Shown here in pieces: positions 52,942-61,387 of a DNA stretch of 64,000 nucleotides (within the stretch, counting starts at the first letter, position 1; every line of letters begins with the position of its first letter). Under the pieces are notes generated by a model. It was not told where the DNA came from and did no database searches. It was given only the letters and a program-made list of their open reading frames with translations. The translations under genes were made by a program, and so were the position numbers. The stretch covers positions 52,668-116,667 of the forward strand of contig NZ_CP188323.1 of NCBI RefSeq assembly GCF_050033475.1, in the 5' to 3' direction. The stretch comes from Cetobacterium sp050033475 (GTDB lineage Bacteria; Fusobacteriota; Fusobacteriia; Fusobacteriales; Fusobacteriaceae).

Positions 52942-54009
52942 ATGTATTTTAAAGAAAAAAAAGCTTATATATTATTAGGAATAACTATTTTTATAAATTC
53001 AATTATATTTTTAATATTTTGGGTACCATATTTAAATAATATTAATCCACCAGAAATAATTATATATTTAGTTAGAATCCTTTCTTTTCCTTTAAAACAT
53101 ATATTAAAAGAAGATTATAGTTACATTATTTATTTATTTGGAATACCTCTACTAGTTAATTTTCTGATTTTAATTTCTGGAACAACACCACTCGTACAAT
53201 CTATTTTTGAGTGTCTTTTTATTAAAGGAAGAAAGTTTAATAATTATGAAAATCAAAGAATGGAGCCTTTAATAACAGAGGTTATTAATAAAATAAACAA
53301 AAAAATAGGTCGTAATTATTCATACAGTAGTTTTAAATATAAAATATTGGATGATAATTCAATAAATGCTTTTGCTTATGGAAATAAAACATTAGTTATA
53401 AATAAAGGGCTATTAAATCTCCATGATGAAGAAATAAAGGGAATTTTAGCACATGAATTCTCTCATTTATTAAATAAAGATAGTACTTTTTCAATTTGTC
53501 TTATGATAGGAAATTTATCAATTAAAATATTAGCAATTTTTGGTTATATTGCCAGTTGGTTAACAAGAAATAATAATAGAAAAAATAATAAAGAATTTCC
53601 CATAATAGCATGGATAATTCAACTATTTTCATTTATATTTGTAACAGTAATTTCAAAATATATAATGCTTCTTTTTATTCGTTCATATAGTAGAAGTGTT
53701 GAAAAAAGATGTGATTTATTTGCTGTAGAACTTGGATATAAAGAAGGATTGGTATCTGCATTTAAAGATATTTCCGATTGTGAATTTGGATATAATCCAA
53801 CTATTACAGAAATCTTTTATGGAACTCATCCTAAAATGAGTGATCGAATTGCTATTTTAGAAAATGCTAATCCTAGTATAGTACAAAATTCCACAAGCAA
53901 AAATCTAATAGAAACAAAATTGGTTATATTATCCTGTATTATTGCTTTTTATCTTGGAGTATTTTTACAGTTCTCAATTTATAATTCAATATCTAATTAT
54001 ATAAAATAA
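52942..54009 (+). CDS. M48 family membrane metallopeptidase
   Basis: A 355-residue membrane protease. Two N-terminal membrane segments precede the peptidase domain. The zinc motif is HEFSH (171-175), and the third ligand Glu is in SVEKRCDLFA (252-261). Additional hydrophobic segments near 185-205, 222-248 and at the C-terminus hold it in the membrane, like HtpX. It may degrade misfolded or foreign membrane proteins. It stands in a defence-rich stretch with no operon partner; a stress role is as likely as defence. GGAGGAG precedes the ATG. Confidence 0.85.
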   Translation: MYFKEKKAYILLGITIFINSIIFLIFWVPYLNNINPPEIIIYLVRILSFPLKHILKEDYSYIIYLFGIPLLVNFLILISGTTPLVQSIFECLFIKGRKFNNYENQRMEPLITEVINKINKKIGRNYSYSSFKYKILDDNSINAFAYGNKTLVINKGLLNLHDEEIKGILAHEFSHLLNKDSTFSICLMIGNLSIKILAIFGYIASWLTRNNNRKNNKEFPIIAWIIQLFSFIFVTVISKYIMLLFIRSYSRSVEKRCDLFAVELGYKEGLVSAFKDISDCEFGYNPTITEIFYGTHPKMSDRIAILENANPSIVQNSTSKNLIETKLVILSCIIAFYLGVFLQFSIYNSISNYIK

Positions 54010-54037
54010 CTAAAAATACATTTAAATTTTGAAGAAA

Positions 54038-54075
54038 ATACCTTAGCTTTATTAATAAGCTAGGGTATTTTTTTA
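54038..54075 (+). terminator. Terminator (CCTTAGC-type hairpin)
   Basis: ATACCTTAGCT (54038-54048) pairs with AGCTAGGGTAT (54058-54068), one wobble, then T6. The loop is almost identical to that of 60102-60138. Confidence 0.85.
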
Positions 54076-54160
54076 TTAAAACTTATATTTATTCTAAAAA
54101 AAAATTATTTTATGATAAACTTATGTTAGATTTAAATATAAACAAAAAGGGGGACCTAAA

Positions 54161-55900
54161 GTGTCTTTTGAACCACCAATTACAATAAAAGAAGCTTTAA
54201 CTAAAATACAAAGTAATAAATATTTATTACCTGCAATACAAAGAGAATTCGTTTGGAAAAGTTGGCAAATAGAAAATTTATTTAATTCATTAATGAATGA
54301 TTATCCAATTGGTTCTTTTTTATTTTGGAATGTTGAAAGTCCAATGGATTATAAATTTTATAAGTTTATTCAAAATTATAATCAAAAGAATTCAAATCAT
54401 AATGATTCAATTAATTTAGTAAATAATCAAGAAATTGTAGCTGTTTTGGATGGTCAACAAAGATTAACGGCTTTATGCCTAGGAATATTGGGAAGCTATA
54501 CTGAAAAACTTCCTTATTATCGTTGGGATAATCCCTTGGCATTTCCTGAAAAATATTTATGCTTAAATTTATTTGATGGAAATAGAGATTCCGATGAAGA
54601 AAAAAAATATGAATTTAAATTCTGTACACAGAAAGAAATATCTCAAAAAACTGAAAAAACTTATTGGTTTAAAATAAATGAAATTTTAAAAATAGATAAA
54701 TTTGATAACATACATACCTTTTTTAGTGATATTTCTAATAATTTTAATACTGAAGAACTAAAAGAACAAGCAAAAAATAAACTTATATTACTATATGAAC
54801 TTATAAATAATAAAAAAATTATAAATTTCTATTTAGAGAAGGAAAATAATTTAGATAAAGTTCTAAATATTTTTATTCGTATAAATAGTGCTGGTACTAA
54901 ATTAAATTATTCAGATTTATTATTATCAATAGCAACGGCTCAATGGAGTAATATAAATGCAAGAGATGTAATTTATAAAGTTGTAGATGAATTAAATTCT
55001 ATTGGAAATGGATTTAATTTAGATAAGGATTTTGTGTTAAAATCTTGTTTATACTTGGTAAAAGAAATTAAGAATATAAAATTTCAAGTCAATAACTTTA
55101 AAAAAGAAAATATGGATTTAATTGAAAAAAATTGGGATAAAATTGTATTAGCATTAAAAATTACATTACATCTTTTTAAATCTTTAGGATATTCTAGATA
55201 CAATTTAAGTTCAAATATGTGTATTCTTCCTGTTGCTTTATATATTTTCAAAAATAATATAGATATGAAAATAATTGATTCAAAAGTTTATGAAAATGAT
55301 AGAATTTTAATAAAAGAATGGATTATAAAATCAACTCTAAAAAGAATTTTTAGTGGAACCGAAAGTATCTTAAAACCAATCAGAGATATTATTTTAAGTA
55401 ATACTTTAAATATTTTTCCTTTAATAGAAATAAAAGAAAAATTAAAACTTATTCCAGGAAGAAGTATTAATTTTAGTGATGAAGATATTGAAGCTTTATT
55501 GGATTATGGATATACAGATACGAATATTTTTTCAATATTACAGCTTTTATATCCAAACTTAGATTATAGAAATAATTTCCATATAGACCATATTTTTCCC
55601 AAGTCAAAGTTTAATAAAAAATATTTAGATACTTTTGGTTTAAAAATGGAAAATGTATATAAATGTAATTATTTAGGAAATTTACAATTGTTAGAAGGAG
55701 CCCAAAATATTCAAAAAAGTGATATGGAATTTTTAGAATGGATTAAAAATCAAAATTTCTCTCAAGATCAAGAAAAAGATTATTATAGAAAAAACTATAT
55801 TCCAGAAAATATAAATTTAAATTTTGAAAATTTTAATGAATTTATAGAGGAAAGAGATAAACTTTTATTTCAAAATCTGAAAACTATTTTAAATAAATAA
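54161..55900 (+). CDS. DUF262 domain protein with C-terminal HNH motif (GmrSD-like)
   Basis: A 579-residue protein with GTG start and AAGGGGG upstream. N-terminal DUF262 (ParB/Srx-like NTPase fold): LPAIQREFVWKSWQIENLF (23-41), YPIGSFLFW, and the key VLDGQQRLTALCL (about 98-110). C-terminal DUF1524-like HNH: FHIDHIFPKSKF (about 475) and NYLGNLQLLEG. This is the GmrSD/BrxU type of restriction enzyme, which cuts modified phage DNA with NTP help. As a single gene it may act alone. A terminator of the M48 gene separates it from upstream. Confidence 0.85.
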   Translation: MSFEPPITIKEALTKIQSNKYLLPAIQREFVWKSWQIENLFNSLMNDYPIGSFLFWNVESPMDYKFYKFIQNYNQKNSNHNDSINLVNNQEIVAVLDGQQRLTALCLGILGSYTEKLPYYRWDNPLAFPEKYLCLNLFDGNRDSDEEKKYEFKFCTQKEISQKTEKTYWFKINEILKIDKFDNIHTFFSDISNNFNTEELKEQAKNKLILLYELINNKKIINFYLEKENNLDKVLNIFIRINSAGTKLNYSDLLLSIATAQWSNINARDVIYKVVDELNSIGNGFNLDKDFVLKSCLYLVKEIKNIKFQVNNFKKENMDLIEKNWDKIVLALKITLHLFKSLGYSRYNLSSNMCILPVALYIFKNNIDMKIIDSKVYENDRILIKEWIIKSTLKRIFSGTESILKPIRDIILSNTLNIFPLIEIKEKLKLIPGRSINFSDEDIEALLDYGYTDTNIFSILQLLYPNLDYRNNFHIDHIFPKSKFNKKYLDTFGLKMENVYKCNYLGNLQLLEGAQNIQKSDMEFLEWIKNQNFSQDQEKDYYRKNYIPENINLNFENFNEFIEERDKLLFQNLKTILNK

Positions 55901-55939
55901 TTATATTCAGTGTCTATTGCAAATAATAATAATAAAAAT

Positions 55940-55997
55940 GGCTGATAACAAATATAATTCGTCATCAGCCTGTAGGCTTCTTTAATCAAGAAGCCTA
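55940..55997. other. Tandem stem-loops between the DUF262 and fic genes
   Basis: GGCTGAT (55940-55946)/ATCAGCC (55964-55970) and TAGGCTTCTT (55973-55982)/AAGAAGCCTA (55988-55997) lie between two convergent genes. The T tracts are poor; they may still stop transcription. Confidence 0.5.
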
Positions 55998-56001
55998 TAA
56001 T

Positions 56002-56823
56002 TTAAATTTCTATTTTTTTTAATTTAAGATTTTTGTCATATAAAAGTTTTAAGAAAAATTCTTCTAAATAGGAAAAATTTGGTGAAATCCTTTTAGGAAT
56101 ATTTGAATAATTTGAAATTACAAGGGCATTTCTAAAATAAAGGGAATGCTCTTTAAATAGATCATTATTAACTTCATAACCCATTTGCAGTAAATATTTT
56201 TGTATAAAAACAGCAATAGCTCTTGTATTTCCTTCTATAAATGGATGAATTTGCCATATGGCAGAAGTGAATCTGCTTAAATGTTTCACTTGGTTTTCAA
56301 CATCCATATTCGAATAATTTTTACCTTTTTCATTTTCAAAATCATATTTTAAAAATTCATCTATGGTTGAAAAATCCCCATAAACAACTGTATCTCCATT
56401 TAAAATTGGTTCTTTTTTAGAAATATTATAACTTCTGTATTCCCCTATTAAATTTTCTCTCTGATCTAATAAAAGTCCACTAAAAAGTTTTTTATGAATA
56501 CTTTTTAATTGTATAGGACTGAAAACAAAGGTTTTCTCTTCTAATAATTTTGCAATTCTAGTAGAAACCAAATCACATTCCATTTCATCATAATTAATAG
56601 ATTTATTTTCCTGTTTTTTATAATAATTTTTTAAATCTTTTTCTATTTCATCAAATGATTTTCTACCTTCTATGGAATCTTTTGTTAACTCTATTAAATA
56701 CTTTGATGGCTTTAATCCATCAACTTCATTTAATCCAATTCCTATTTCCCAGTTATCAATTCTTTTTTCAACTGGAATATCATACTCCTTTAATATTTCA
56801 TATGGAATATTTTTTAAAGTCAT
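56002..56823 (-). CDS. Fic family protein (putative AMP transferase)
   Basis: A 273-residue Fic protein. The active-site loop HPFIEGNTRAIAVF (193-206) has the full HxFx(D/E)GNxR pattern with catalytic His193. The upstream beta-hairpin region reads FSPIQLKSIHKKLF and IGEYRSYNI, as in cell filamentation-type Fic proteins. It transfers AMP from ATP to a target protein hydroxyl. No separate small antitoxin gene is next to it. I could not find a clear (S/T)xxxE(G/N) inhibitory helix. Possible roles: toxin, phage-response effector or housekeeping. Confidence 0.9.
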   Translation of the reverse strand: MTLKNIPYEILKEYDIPVEKRIDNWEIGIGLNEVDGLKPSKYLIELTKDSIEGRKSFDEIEKDLKNYYKKQENKSINYDEMECDLVSTRIAKLLEEKTFVFSPIQLKSIHKKLFSGLLLDQRENLIGEYRSYNISKKEPILNGDTVVYGDFSTIDEFLKYDFENEKGKNYSNMDVENQVKHLSRFTSAIWQIHPFIEGNTRAIAVFIQKYLLQMGYEVNNDLFKEHSLYFRNALVISNYSNIPKRISPNFSYLEEFFLKLLYDKNLKLKKIEI

Positions 56824-57002
56824 TTTATCTCCTTTCCTCTCTATGATTTTAATAATGTATATAGGTATATTATAATATAGAAAAGATTTATGTGATACAA
56901 CGATTTTAAAATATATAGAACTAACTATTTCTTTTTCAAAGTTTTGTAGATTATACTATTTATAGATAGTTTATTAAATATGATACATAGAGAAGAGAGT
57001 CC

Positions 57003-57095
57003 ATAAGGAAATATTTATTGATATTATTCATCTGTGTGGCTACATTGGGATGTACTTTTACATCTAAAAAAGAAAAACTAAAAAAACTATATTAA
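57003..57095 (+). pseudogene. Tiny lipoprotein-like gene with ATA in place of a start codon
   Basis: Thirty codons read (ATA)RKYLLILFICVATLGC, then TFTSKKEKLKKLY and stop: a complete small lipoprotein (lipobox ATLGC) except that the expected ATG is ATA. A purine-rich AGAGAAGAGAG lies before it. It may be a decayed gene or use a rare start. The next gene begins 15 nt later. Confidence 0.4.
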
Positions 57096-57109
57096 GAGAG
57101 AAGGTCAAA

Positions 57110-57361
57110 ATGATAAAGTGGATAGATAAAGAAATAGCTAATAAAATTAAAGAGATTCTAAGAGAGGCTCCATTAGGTGAAAAGATACAAGTAAAATCAA
57201 TTAATGGATTATTAGAATCTAATTTTGATGAAGCATCAGAGTTTTTTATATACGACAAATATTATGAAAAAACTGGATTAGTAATGTGCAATAGAAGATA
57301 TAAGAAATATAAAAAAATAGAAAGGAGAAGATTAAATAAAAAAATTATTATTGGTTATTAG
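57110..57361 (+). CDS. Small hypothetical protein
   Basis: An 83-residue basic protein starting MIKWIDKEIANKIKEILREA, with AGAGAAGG before the ATG. The last 25 residues are rich in Lys and Arg (RRYKKYKKIERRRLNKK) and overlap the beginning of the next, broken lipoprotein gene. No family is recognised. It lies in a cluster of decayed lipoprotein genes. Confidence 0.5.
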   Translation: MIKWIDKEIANKIKEILREAPLGEKIQVKSINGLLESNFDEASEFFIYDKYYEKTGLVMCNRRYKKYKKIERRRLNKKIIIGY

Positions 57362-57755
57362 GTGTATAGTTTTTTTAGGCGGATGTACAGAAGATATAAA
57401 TCCAGATGCGATTTTATCAAAACAATTTAATCCATATAAGGAATATAAAATCAATGATACTAATGTTGCTAAAATTGTAGAAGAAGGAATTTTAGGAAGA
57501 GAAGCTAAAGATAAGTGACTTGATTTACAAGATTCTTCAGCTCATTTAATTAGTTATAAAAAATTAGGAGAATACGGAACTGGTGAAGTTAGAATTTTAG
57601 GTGATTTTACTCCTGAAGGTTTAGAAAAAATAAATAAAGAAGGAAATTATAGTGAACAAATAACAAATGAGATAATAAATTATACTTGTACATTTGAGTA
57701 TAGCTATAAAACAGGAAGATATACTTGGACAAGTAATTTCCCTTATAGAAATTAA
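57336..57755 (+). pseudogene. Lipoprotein gene with lost start (ATA) and in-frame TGA
   Basis: A 139-codon frame begins (ATA)KKLLLVIRCIVFLGGC, a lipoprotein signal with lipobox FLGGC, then TEDINPDAILSKQFNPYKEY, and runs to YTWTSNFPYRN and TAA (57753-57755). It has a TGA at codon 61 (57516-57518), probably from TGG. AAAGGAG (57321-57327) sits at the right distance for an ATG at 57336, where ATA is found. Two independent lesions indicate decay. The intact protein would be an outer-surface or periplasmic lipoprotein of unknown function. Confidence 0.7.
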
Positions 57756-57844
57756 TAACTGTTGTAAAAAGATGTTTAATGGGTATAATTTTAAATTTAA
57801 CTATTGATTATTATTGAGAAAAATGAAATATATATATTTAAACC

Positions 57845-57899
57845 AATAAAATCAATGGTTAAAACATAGTGATGGAAAATTATAATGTGTAAATTGTAG
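57845..57899. repeat. 55-bp origin repeat, right copy
   Basis: Matches 33538-33592 with three mismatches, including one complete iteron (57882-57899), but no further iterons and no rep gene follow. It could be the right junction of an integrated plasmid. Confidence 0.75.
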
Positions 57900-57903
57900 A
57901 TAA

Positions 57904-57946
57904 AAAAATAGGATGAATACTCTTTAAGAGAGCCCATCCTATTTTT
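57904..57946. terminator. Bidirectional terminator next to the zeta-type toxin gene
   Basis: AAAAATAGGATG (57904-57915) pairs with CATCCTATTTTT (57935-57946), overlapping the toxin gene's stop region. Confidence 0.8.
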
Positions 57947-58533
57947 TAATTGTTAAAAATTTCTATAAAATTTTCAAGCCATAATGAAGTTTTATTACTT
58001 TTATATAATAATTTATTATTTTTTATATAAACTTTTGTTTCTAAAGTTGTTGTATTATCATAGATAGTTATTTTATCACAAAGAGAAATTATTTTTTTTA
58101 AATTTTCTCGAGATTCATAAAATCTTCTTTCAATAGATTCTTCTGGAATTCCATGGCCACCTTTTAAAACCCTTTGATGAACTCTTTCCTTAGCAATTTC
58201 AGGAGAATCAACACTGACAAAATGCAAATCAATTGTATAACCTAAATCTTTAGCTTTTTTTATAGTTCTTAAAATGGAATTTCCACAAAGAGTAGTTTCT
58301 TGGTTAAAAGTTATTTTATTTAGAAAAAATTCTTTAATCTTTTCTAAGGCGATTCTTCCAGCCTTCATTTGATCTGTATCTCTTTTCCAATCACCAATCT
58401 CTTTTACAATTTCATCTGTATTAATTCTTTTTCCCAAAAGTTGTTTATCCATTGTCAAAATTAAATTGTTGTATAAACTGGATTTTCCAGCTCCATTAAC
58501 TCCTGCAAAGAGAGTATATATTGGTTTATCCAT
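57946..58533 (-). CDS. Zeta toxin family P-loop kinase
   Basis: A 195-residue protein, ATG 58533 chosen because AAGGAAGG lies just upstream; a longer frame has no ribosome site. Walker A is GVNGAGKSS (11-19), and the family features RINTDEIVKEIG, FNQETTLCG and HFVSVDSPEIAKERVHQRV follow. Zeta toxins phosphorylate UDP-N-acetylglucosamine and block wall synthesis. The gene directly upstream (10 nt) encodes a 60-residue protein, so the pair has toxin-antitoxin geometry. The sequence also resembles YPO-type ATPases annotated as zeta; toxicity is unproven. Confidence 0.85.
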   Translation of the reverse strand: MDKPIYTLFAGVNGAGKSSLYNNLILTMDKQLLGKRINTDEIVKEIGDWKRDTDQMKAGRIALEKIKEFFLNKITFNQETTLCGNSILRTIKKAKDLGYTIDLHFVSVDSPEIAKERVHQRVLKGGHGIPEESIERRFYESRENLKKIISLCDKITIYDNTTTLETKVYIKNNKLLYKSNKTSLWLENFIEIFNN

Positions 58534-58543
58534 AGTACCTTCC

Positions 58544-58726
58544 TTAAAACTTATTTTCCCCAATAACTTTTTCCATTCCTTTTTGCAAAAAGAAATTTTT
58601 CATATTTACATAAAATTCCTTTTCCTCATCACTTTTAGAATTTTCTAAAAGATAGAAAAATTCATCATTGGTCATAGAAGCTTCTTGGCATATTTTATAA
58701 ATATTATCTAATATTTTTTTATCCAT
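58544..58726 (-). CDS. Small protein upstream of the zeta toxin (putative antitoxin)
   Basis: A 60-residue acidic helical protein starting MDKKILDNIYKICQEASMTN, with AAGGAG before its ATG. It ends 10 nt before the toxin ATG. Size, position and helical nature fit an epsilon-like antitoxin, though the sequence does not obviously match known epsilon proteins. Confidence 0.65.
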   Translation of the reverse strand: MDKKILDNIYKICQEASMTNDEFFYLLENSKSDEEKEFYVNMKNFFLQKGMEKVIGENKF

Positions 58727-59023
58727 AATTTTATCTCCTTCTTAACTCAATATAATTAGCTATATTATAACTTATTTTCTAAAAAAAATCTAAAATATAT
58801 TTCTCCCCTATAGGAATTATTAGCTCCATTACTAAAAAACTAAAAGAACATGATTTTATTGAAACCACCAGAGAAAAAAACTATTGAGACCTATAGAGAA
58901 CTATATCCACATACATAAAAATAAAATATTGTAAGAATATAATATTGATTACTTTTTTCAAACCATTTAATAAAGATTTGATTTCTTTTTTAGACAATTT
59001 ATCTAATAATATTTTCAAAATAG
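58727..59023. other. Spacer with a gene scrap
   Basis: Near 58810-58890 the plus strand reads IGIISSITKKLKEHDFIETT and then a stop, without a start or ribosome site, probably the tail of a lost gene. Nothing else is recognised. Confidence 0.3.
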
Positions 59024-59437
59024 TTATTCCTTCTTCTTTATATTGCTTATTTTTATTTTTTCATAGTTTCCATCTTTATCATAGAAATATAGAGTAAAAT
59101 AATTTTTTCTTACTCCATATTCAAGTCCTAAAGCTATATCATAATTATAAGGTTTATTTTTACAATTAATTAATTTTTCTTTATCACTTTTACTTAATTT
59201 ACTTTTTTTAGCCTCGATTACTATATAATTATTTCTATTACTATTTCTTTCATGAATTATAATGTCTGGTCTAAATTTTTTATCTTCACTTCCATAGATT
59301 TTAGGACTTTTTCCATTTTTATTATATTCTACATCAACTGATAAGTTTCTATTTTTTATAATATACTTAAATTCATTTTCTAGATATATTGCAAATCTAT
59401 GATTTATACATTCTTCATGAACCTCTCTTTTTATCAA
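59024..59437 (-). CDS. PD-(D/E)XK-like nuclease-fold protein, start uncertain
   Basis: The 137 residues from TTG 59437 contain FRPDIIIHERNSN (Asp) and NYIVIEAKKSK (E-x-K), a compact PD-(D/E)XK core. The frame stays open 24 codons further to 59509 with a plausible protein start (NIPIETIEKALETLW, then KKDYELIKREVHEE), but the only start-like codon there is ATA at 59507-59509, beside GGGAGGG. So either translation starts at the internal TTG, which lacks a ribosome site, or the original ATG has been lost. Function: possibly a DNase of a defence or mobile locus. Confidence 0.6.
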   Translation of the reverse strand: MIKREVHEECINHRFAIYLENEFKYIIKNRNLSVDVEYNKNGKSPKIYGSEDKKFRPDIIIHERNSNRNNYIVIEAKKSKLSKSDKEKLINCKNKPYNYDIALGLEYGVRKNYFTLYFYDKDGNYEKIKISNIKKKE

Positions 59438-59661
59438 TTCATAATCTTTTTTCCAGAGAGTTTCTAGTGCTTTCTCAATTGTTTCTATAGGAATATTATA
59501 ATAATTTATTTCCCTCCCTTTATTTTTTTAATTAATTATACTATTTTTTATATAAAATATAATTATGAATTTAAAAAAATATAGATAATTTTACAAAAAG
59601 GATTCTTCCTCTATCTTCGTATGTATTTAATATATTAAATACATAGGAGAGGTGGAAGTCT

Positions 59662-60096
59662 ATGAGGGCTAAATACTTTAAAATCCAGGAGTTAGTATCT
59701 AGAGGAGTCTATGAAAAATATGGAGAAAGGGCTTGGACCTTCATGGATAAAAATTTAATTGAAACCTTAGATACACTTAGGGAATTTTTCAATAGTCCCA
59801 TTTATGTAAATGATTGGGCCTTTGGTGGAGCTCTTCAGCAAAGAGGACTTAGAGCCAATAAGGATCCAATGGTTATTGGAAAAAAAGATTATTATATTTC
59901 AGCTCATTGTCTGGGAAAAGCTGCGGATATTTCAATAAAAGGATATTCCTCCCAGGAAGTCTTTAGAGTTATTCTAGAAAATAGTAATAGATTTCCTCAT
60001 ATAAAAAGAATAGAGGATATTAACTATACTCCAACTTGGGTTCACATAGATTTATTGGATAATGGAAAAAATGGAATATATATATTTCAACCATAA
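59662..60096 (+). CDS. M15-type peptidase (endolysin-like)
   Basis: A 144-residue protein of the peptidase M15 (D-Ala-D-Ala carboxypeptidase/VanY, M15_3) fold. The zinc motif is SAHCLGKAADI (79-89, His81 and Asp88) with the second half TWVHIDLL (about 125-132, last His). No signal peptide is present, as in phage endolysins, which cut wall peptides. GAGAGGTGG precedes the ATG and a CCTTAGC-type terminator follows. It may be a leftover lysis gene of a phage. Confidence 0.82.
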   Translation: MRAKYFKIQELVSRGVYEKYGERAWTFMDKNLIETLDTLREFFNSPIYVNDWAFGGALQQRGLRANKDPMVIGKKDYYISAHCLGKAADISIKGYSSQEVFRVILENSNRFPHIKRIEDINYTPTWVHIDLLDNGKNGIYIFQP

Positions 60097-60101
60097 AGAA
60101 A

Positions 60102-60138
60102 AGACCTTAGCTTTATTAATGAGTTAAGGTCTTTTTTA
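60102..60138 (+). terminator. Terminator (CCTTAGC hairpin)
   Basis: AGACCTTAGCT (60102-60112) pairs with AGTTAAGGTCT (60122-60132), then T6. Near-copy of the hairpins at 33411 and 54038. Confidence 0.88.
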
Positions 60139-60145
60139 TTATTAA

Positions 60146-61360
60146 CTATCCATTTTCTATACTCTTCTTTTTATAATTAAAAAATATTTTTGAAATTTTT
60201 AAATATAACAAAGCTATTATTGATATGGTCAAACTTAAAAAAAAGTTAATATACGGAGAGTAAGAATCAACTATTTTTCCAGATAAAATAATTGTAAGAA
60301 AAACAACTATTTTCATAAGACTAATGAAAGTTCCTATGATTTTTCCTCGTATGGAATCATTTAAAGTTTCTTGGAAGTAGGAGAAAATTAAAATATCAAT
60401 TGATGAACCAATTATTCCAAGAAAAAAAAGAACGAAACCATATATAAATATAATTGAGCTATTATTTTTAATAAAAATAGGAAGAAAAGATACTAAGCCC
60501 AAGACTCCCAACATAGAAAAAGATTTTTCAATAAAATTATTATTAAATTTAAACTTAAAAAAGTTTGTGATAAAGGCCCCACAAATCATTCCAATTGGAA
60601 GAAAGGACTGAATAATTCCATAGAGTTCTTTTTTTATGTTAAAGTTTATATTCAGTATATATGGAATGGATACTTGAAAAATTAATGTGGCAGATATATT
60701 AAATAACAATAGAAGAATAATTTTTTTCAATAGAACCTTATCGGAAAATAATATTTTAATTGAAGTTTCATGTTTTTCTTCCTCTGATTTTCCCTTACTT
60801 TTAAAAATTAAAAAGGCTTCAAATAAAAAAGAAAGAAAAAATGAAAATCCATTGAGCAAAATAAATATTTTTAAATCAAAGAAAGAGTAAATAATTCCAG
60901 CAAAAACAGGTCCTAAAATTGTTGAGAAATTATTTATAATAACAGAATATGAGTTGATCTTTACAAGGTATTTATTTTCAAAAAGATCTGGTTTTCCAGT
61001 TTCAAATGCAATGGCAACTAAATTAGAAAATACTCCAGTTAAAATACTTCCTAAATAAATAAGAAAAGTATTATAGCCATTTCCCCATAAAAAATAAAGA
61101 GCTACCATTAAGGTTCCATTTAGAAAATCTGAAATTAAAATAAGCTTTTTTTTCGAATATTTATCCACAAGAAATCCAAAGTAAGGAGATAAAAGTACCA
61201 CAGGAAGAACGAAAAATGACAGATTAAGAGCAAAGGTCATTCCAGATTTTGTAGTTTCTAATAAATATAATCCAGTAGAAAATGAAAATAAAATAGAACC
61301 TATTATTGAAACTGAAAGTCCTAAAATATAGCAAGTTAAATTTCTTGAATATTTGTCCAT
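60146..61360 (-). CDS. MFS transporter
   Basis: A 404-residue membrane protein with 12 predicted segments. The loop 2-3 motif reads GFLVDKYSKKKLILISD (62-78), a clear MFS signature A variant. The N-terminus and the long hydrophobic pairs resemble the enterobactin/macrolide-efflux (MFS_3) group. It probably exports a drug or metabolite. GGGGTGG precedes the ATG. It follows the nucleosidase gene by 27 nt on the same strand, so the two may be co-transcribed. Confidence 0.85.
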   Translation of the reverse strand: MDKYSRNLTCYILGLSVSIIGSILFSFSTGLYLLETTKSGMTFALNLSFFVLPVVLLSPYFGFLVDKYSKKKLILISDFLNGTLMVALYFLWGNGYNTFLIYLGSILTGVFSNLVAIAFETGKPDLFENKYLVKINSYSVIINNFSTILGPVFAGIIYSFFDLKIFILLNGFSFFLSFLFEAFLIFKSKGKSEEEKHETSIKILFSDKVLLKKIILLLLFNISATLIFQVSIPYILNINFNIKKELYGIIQSFLPIGMICGAFITNFFKFKFNNNFIEKSFSMLGVLGLVSFLPIFIKNNSSIIFIYGFVLFFLGIIGSSIDILIFSYFQETLNDSIRGKIIGTFISLMKIVVFLTIILSGKIVDSYSPYINFFLSLTISIIALLYLKISKIFFNYKKKSIENG

Positions 61361-61387
61361 TCACCACCCCTTAATTTATTCACATTT

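Noticed and set aside
57516..57518. In-frame TGA read as tryptophan or selenocysteine
   Set aside because: Long genes in the window use TGG for Trp and have no internal TGA. The same gene also lacks its start, so decay is simpler. No SECIS-like hairpin directly follows.
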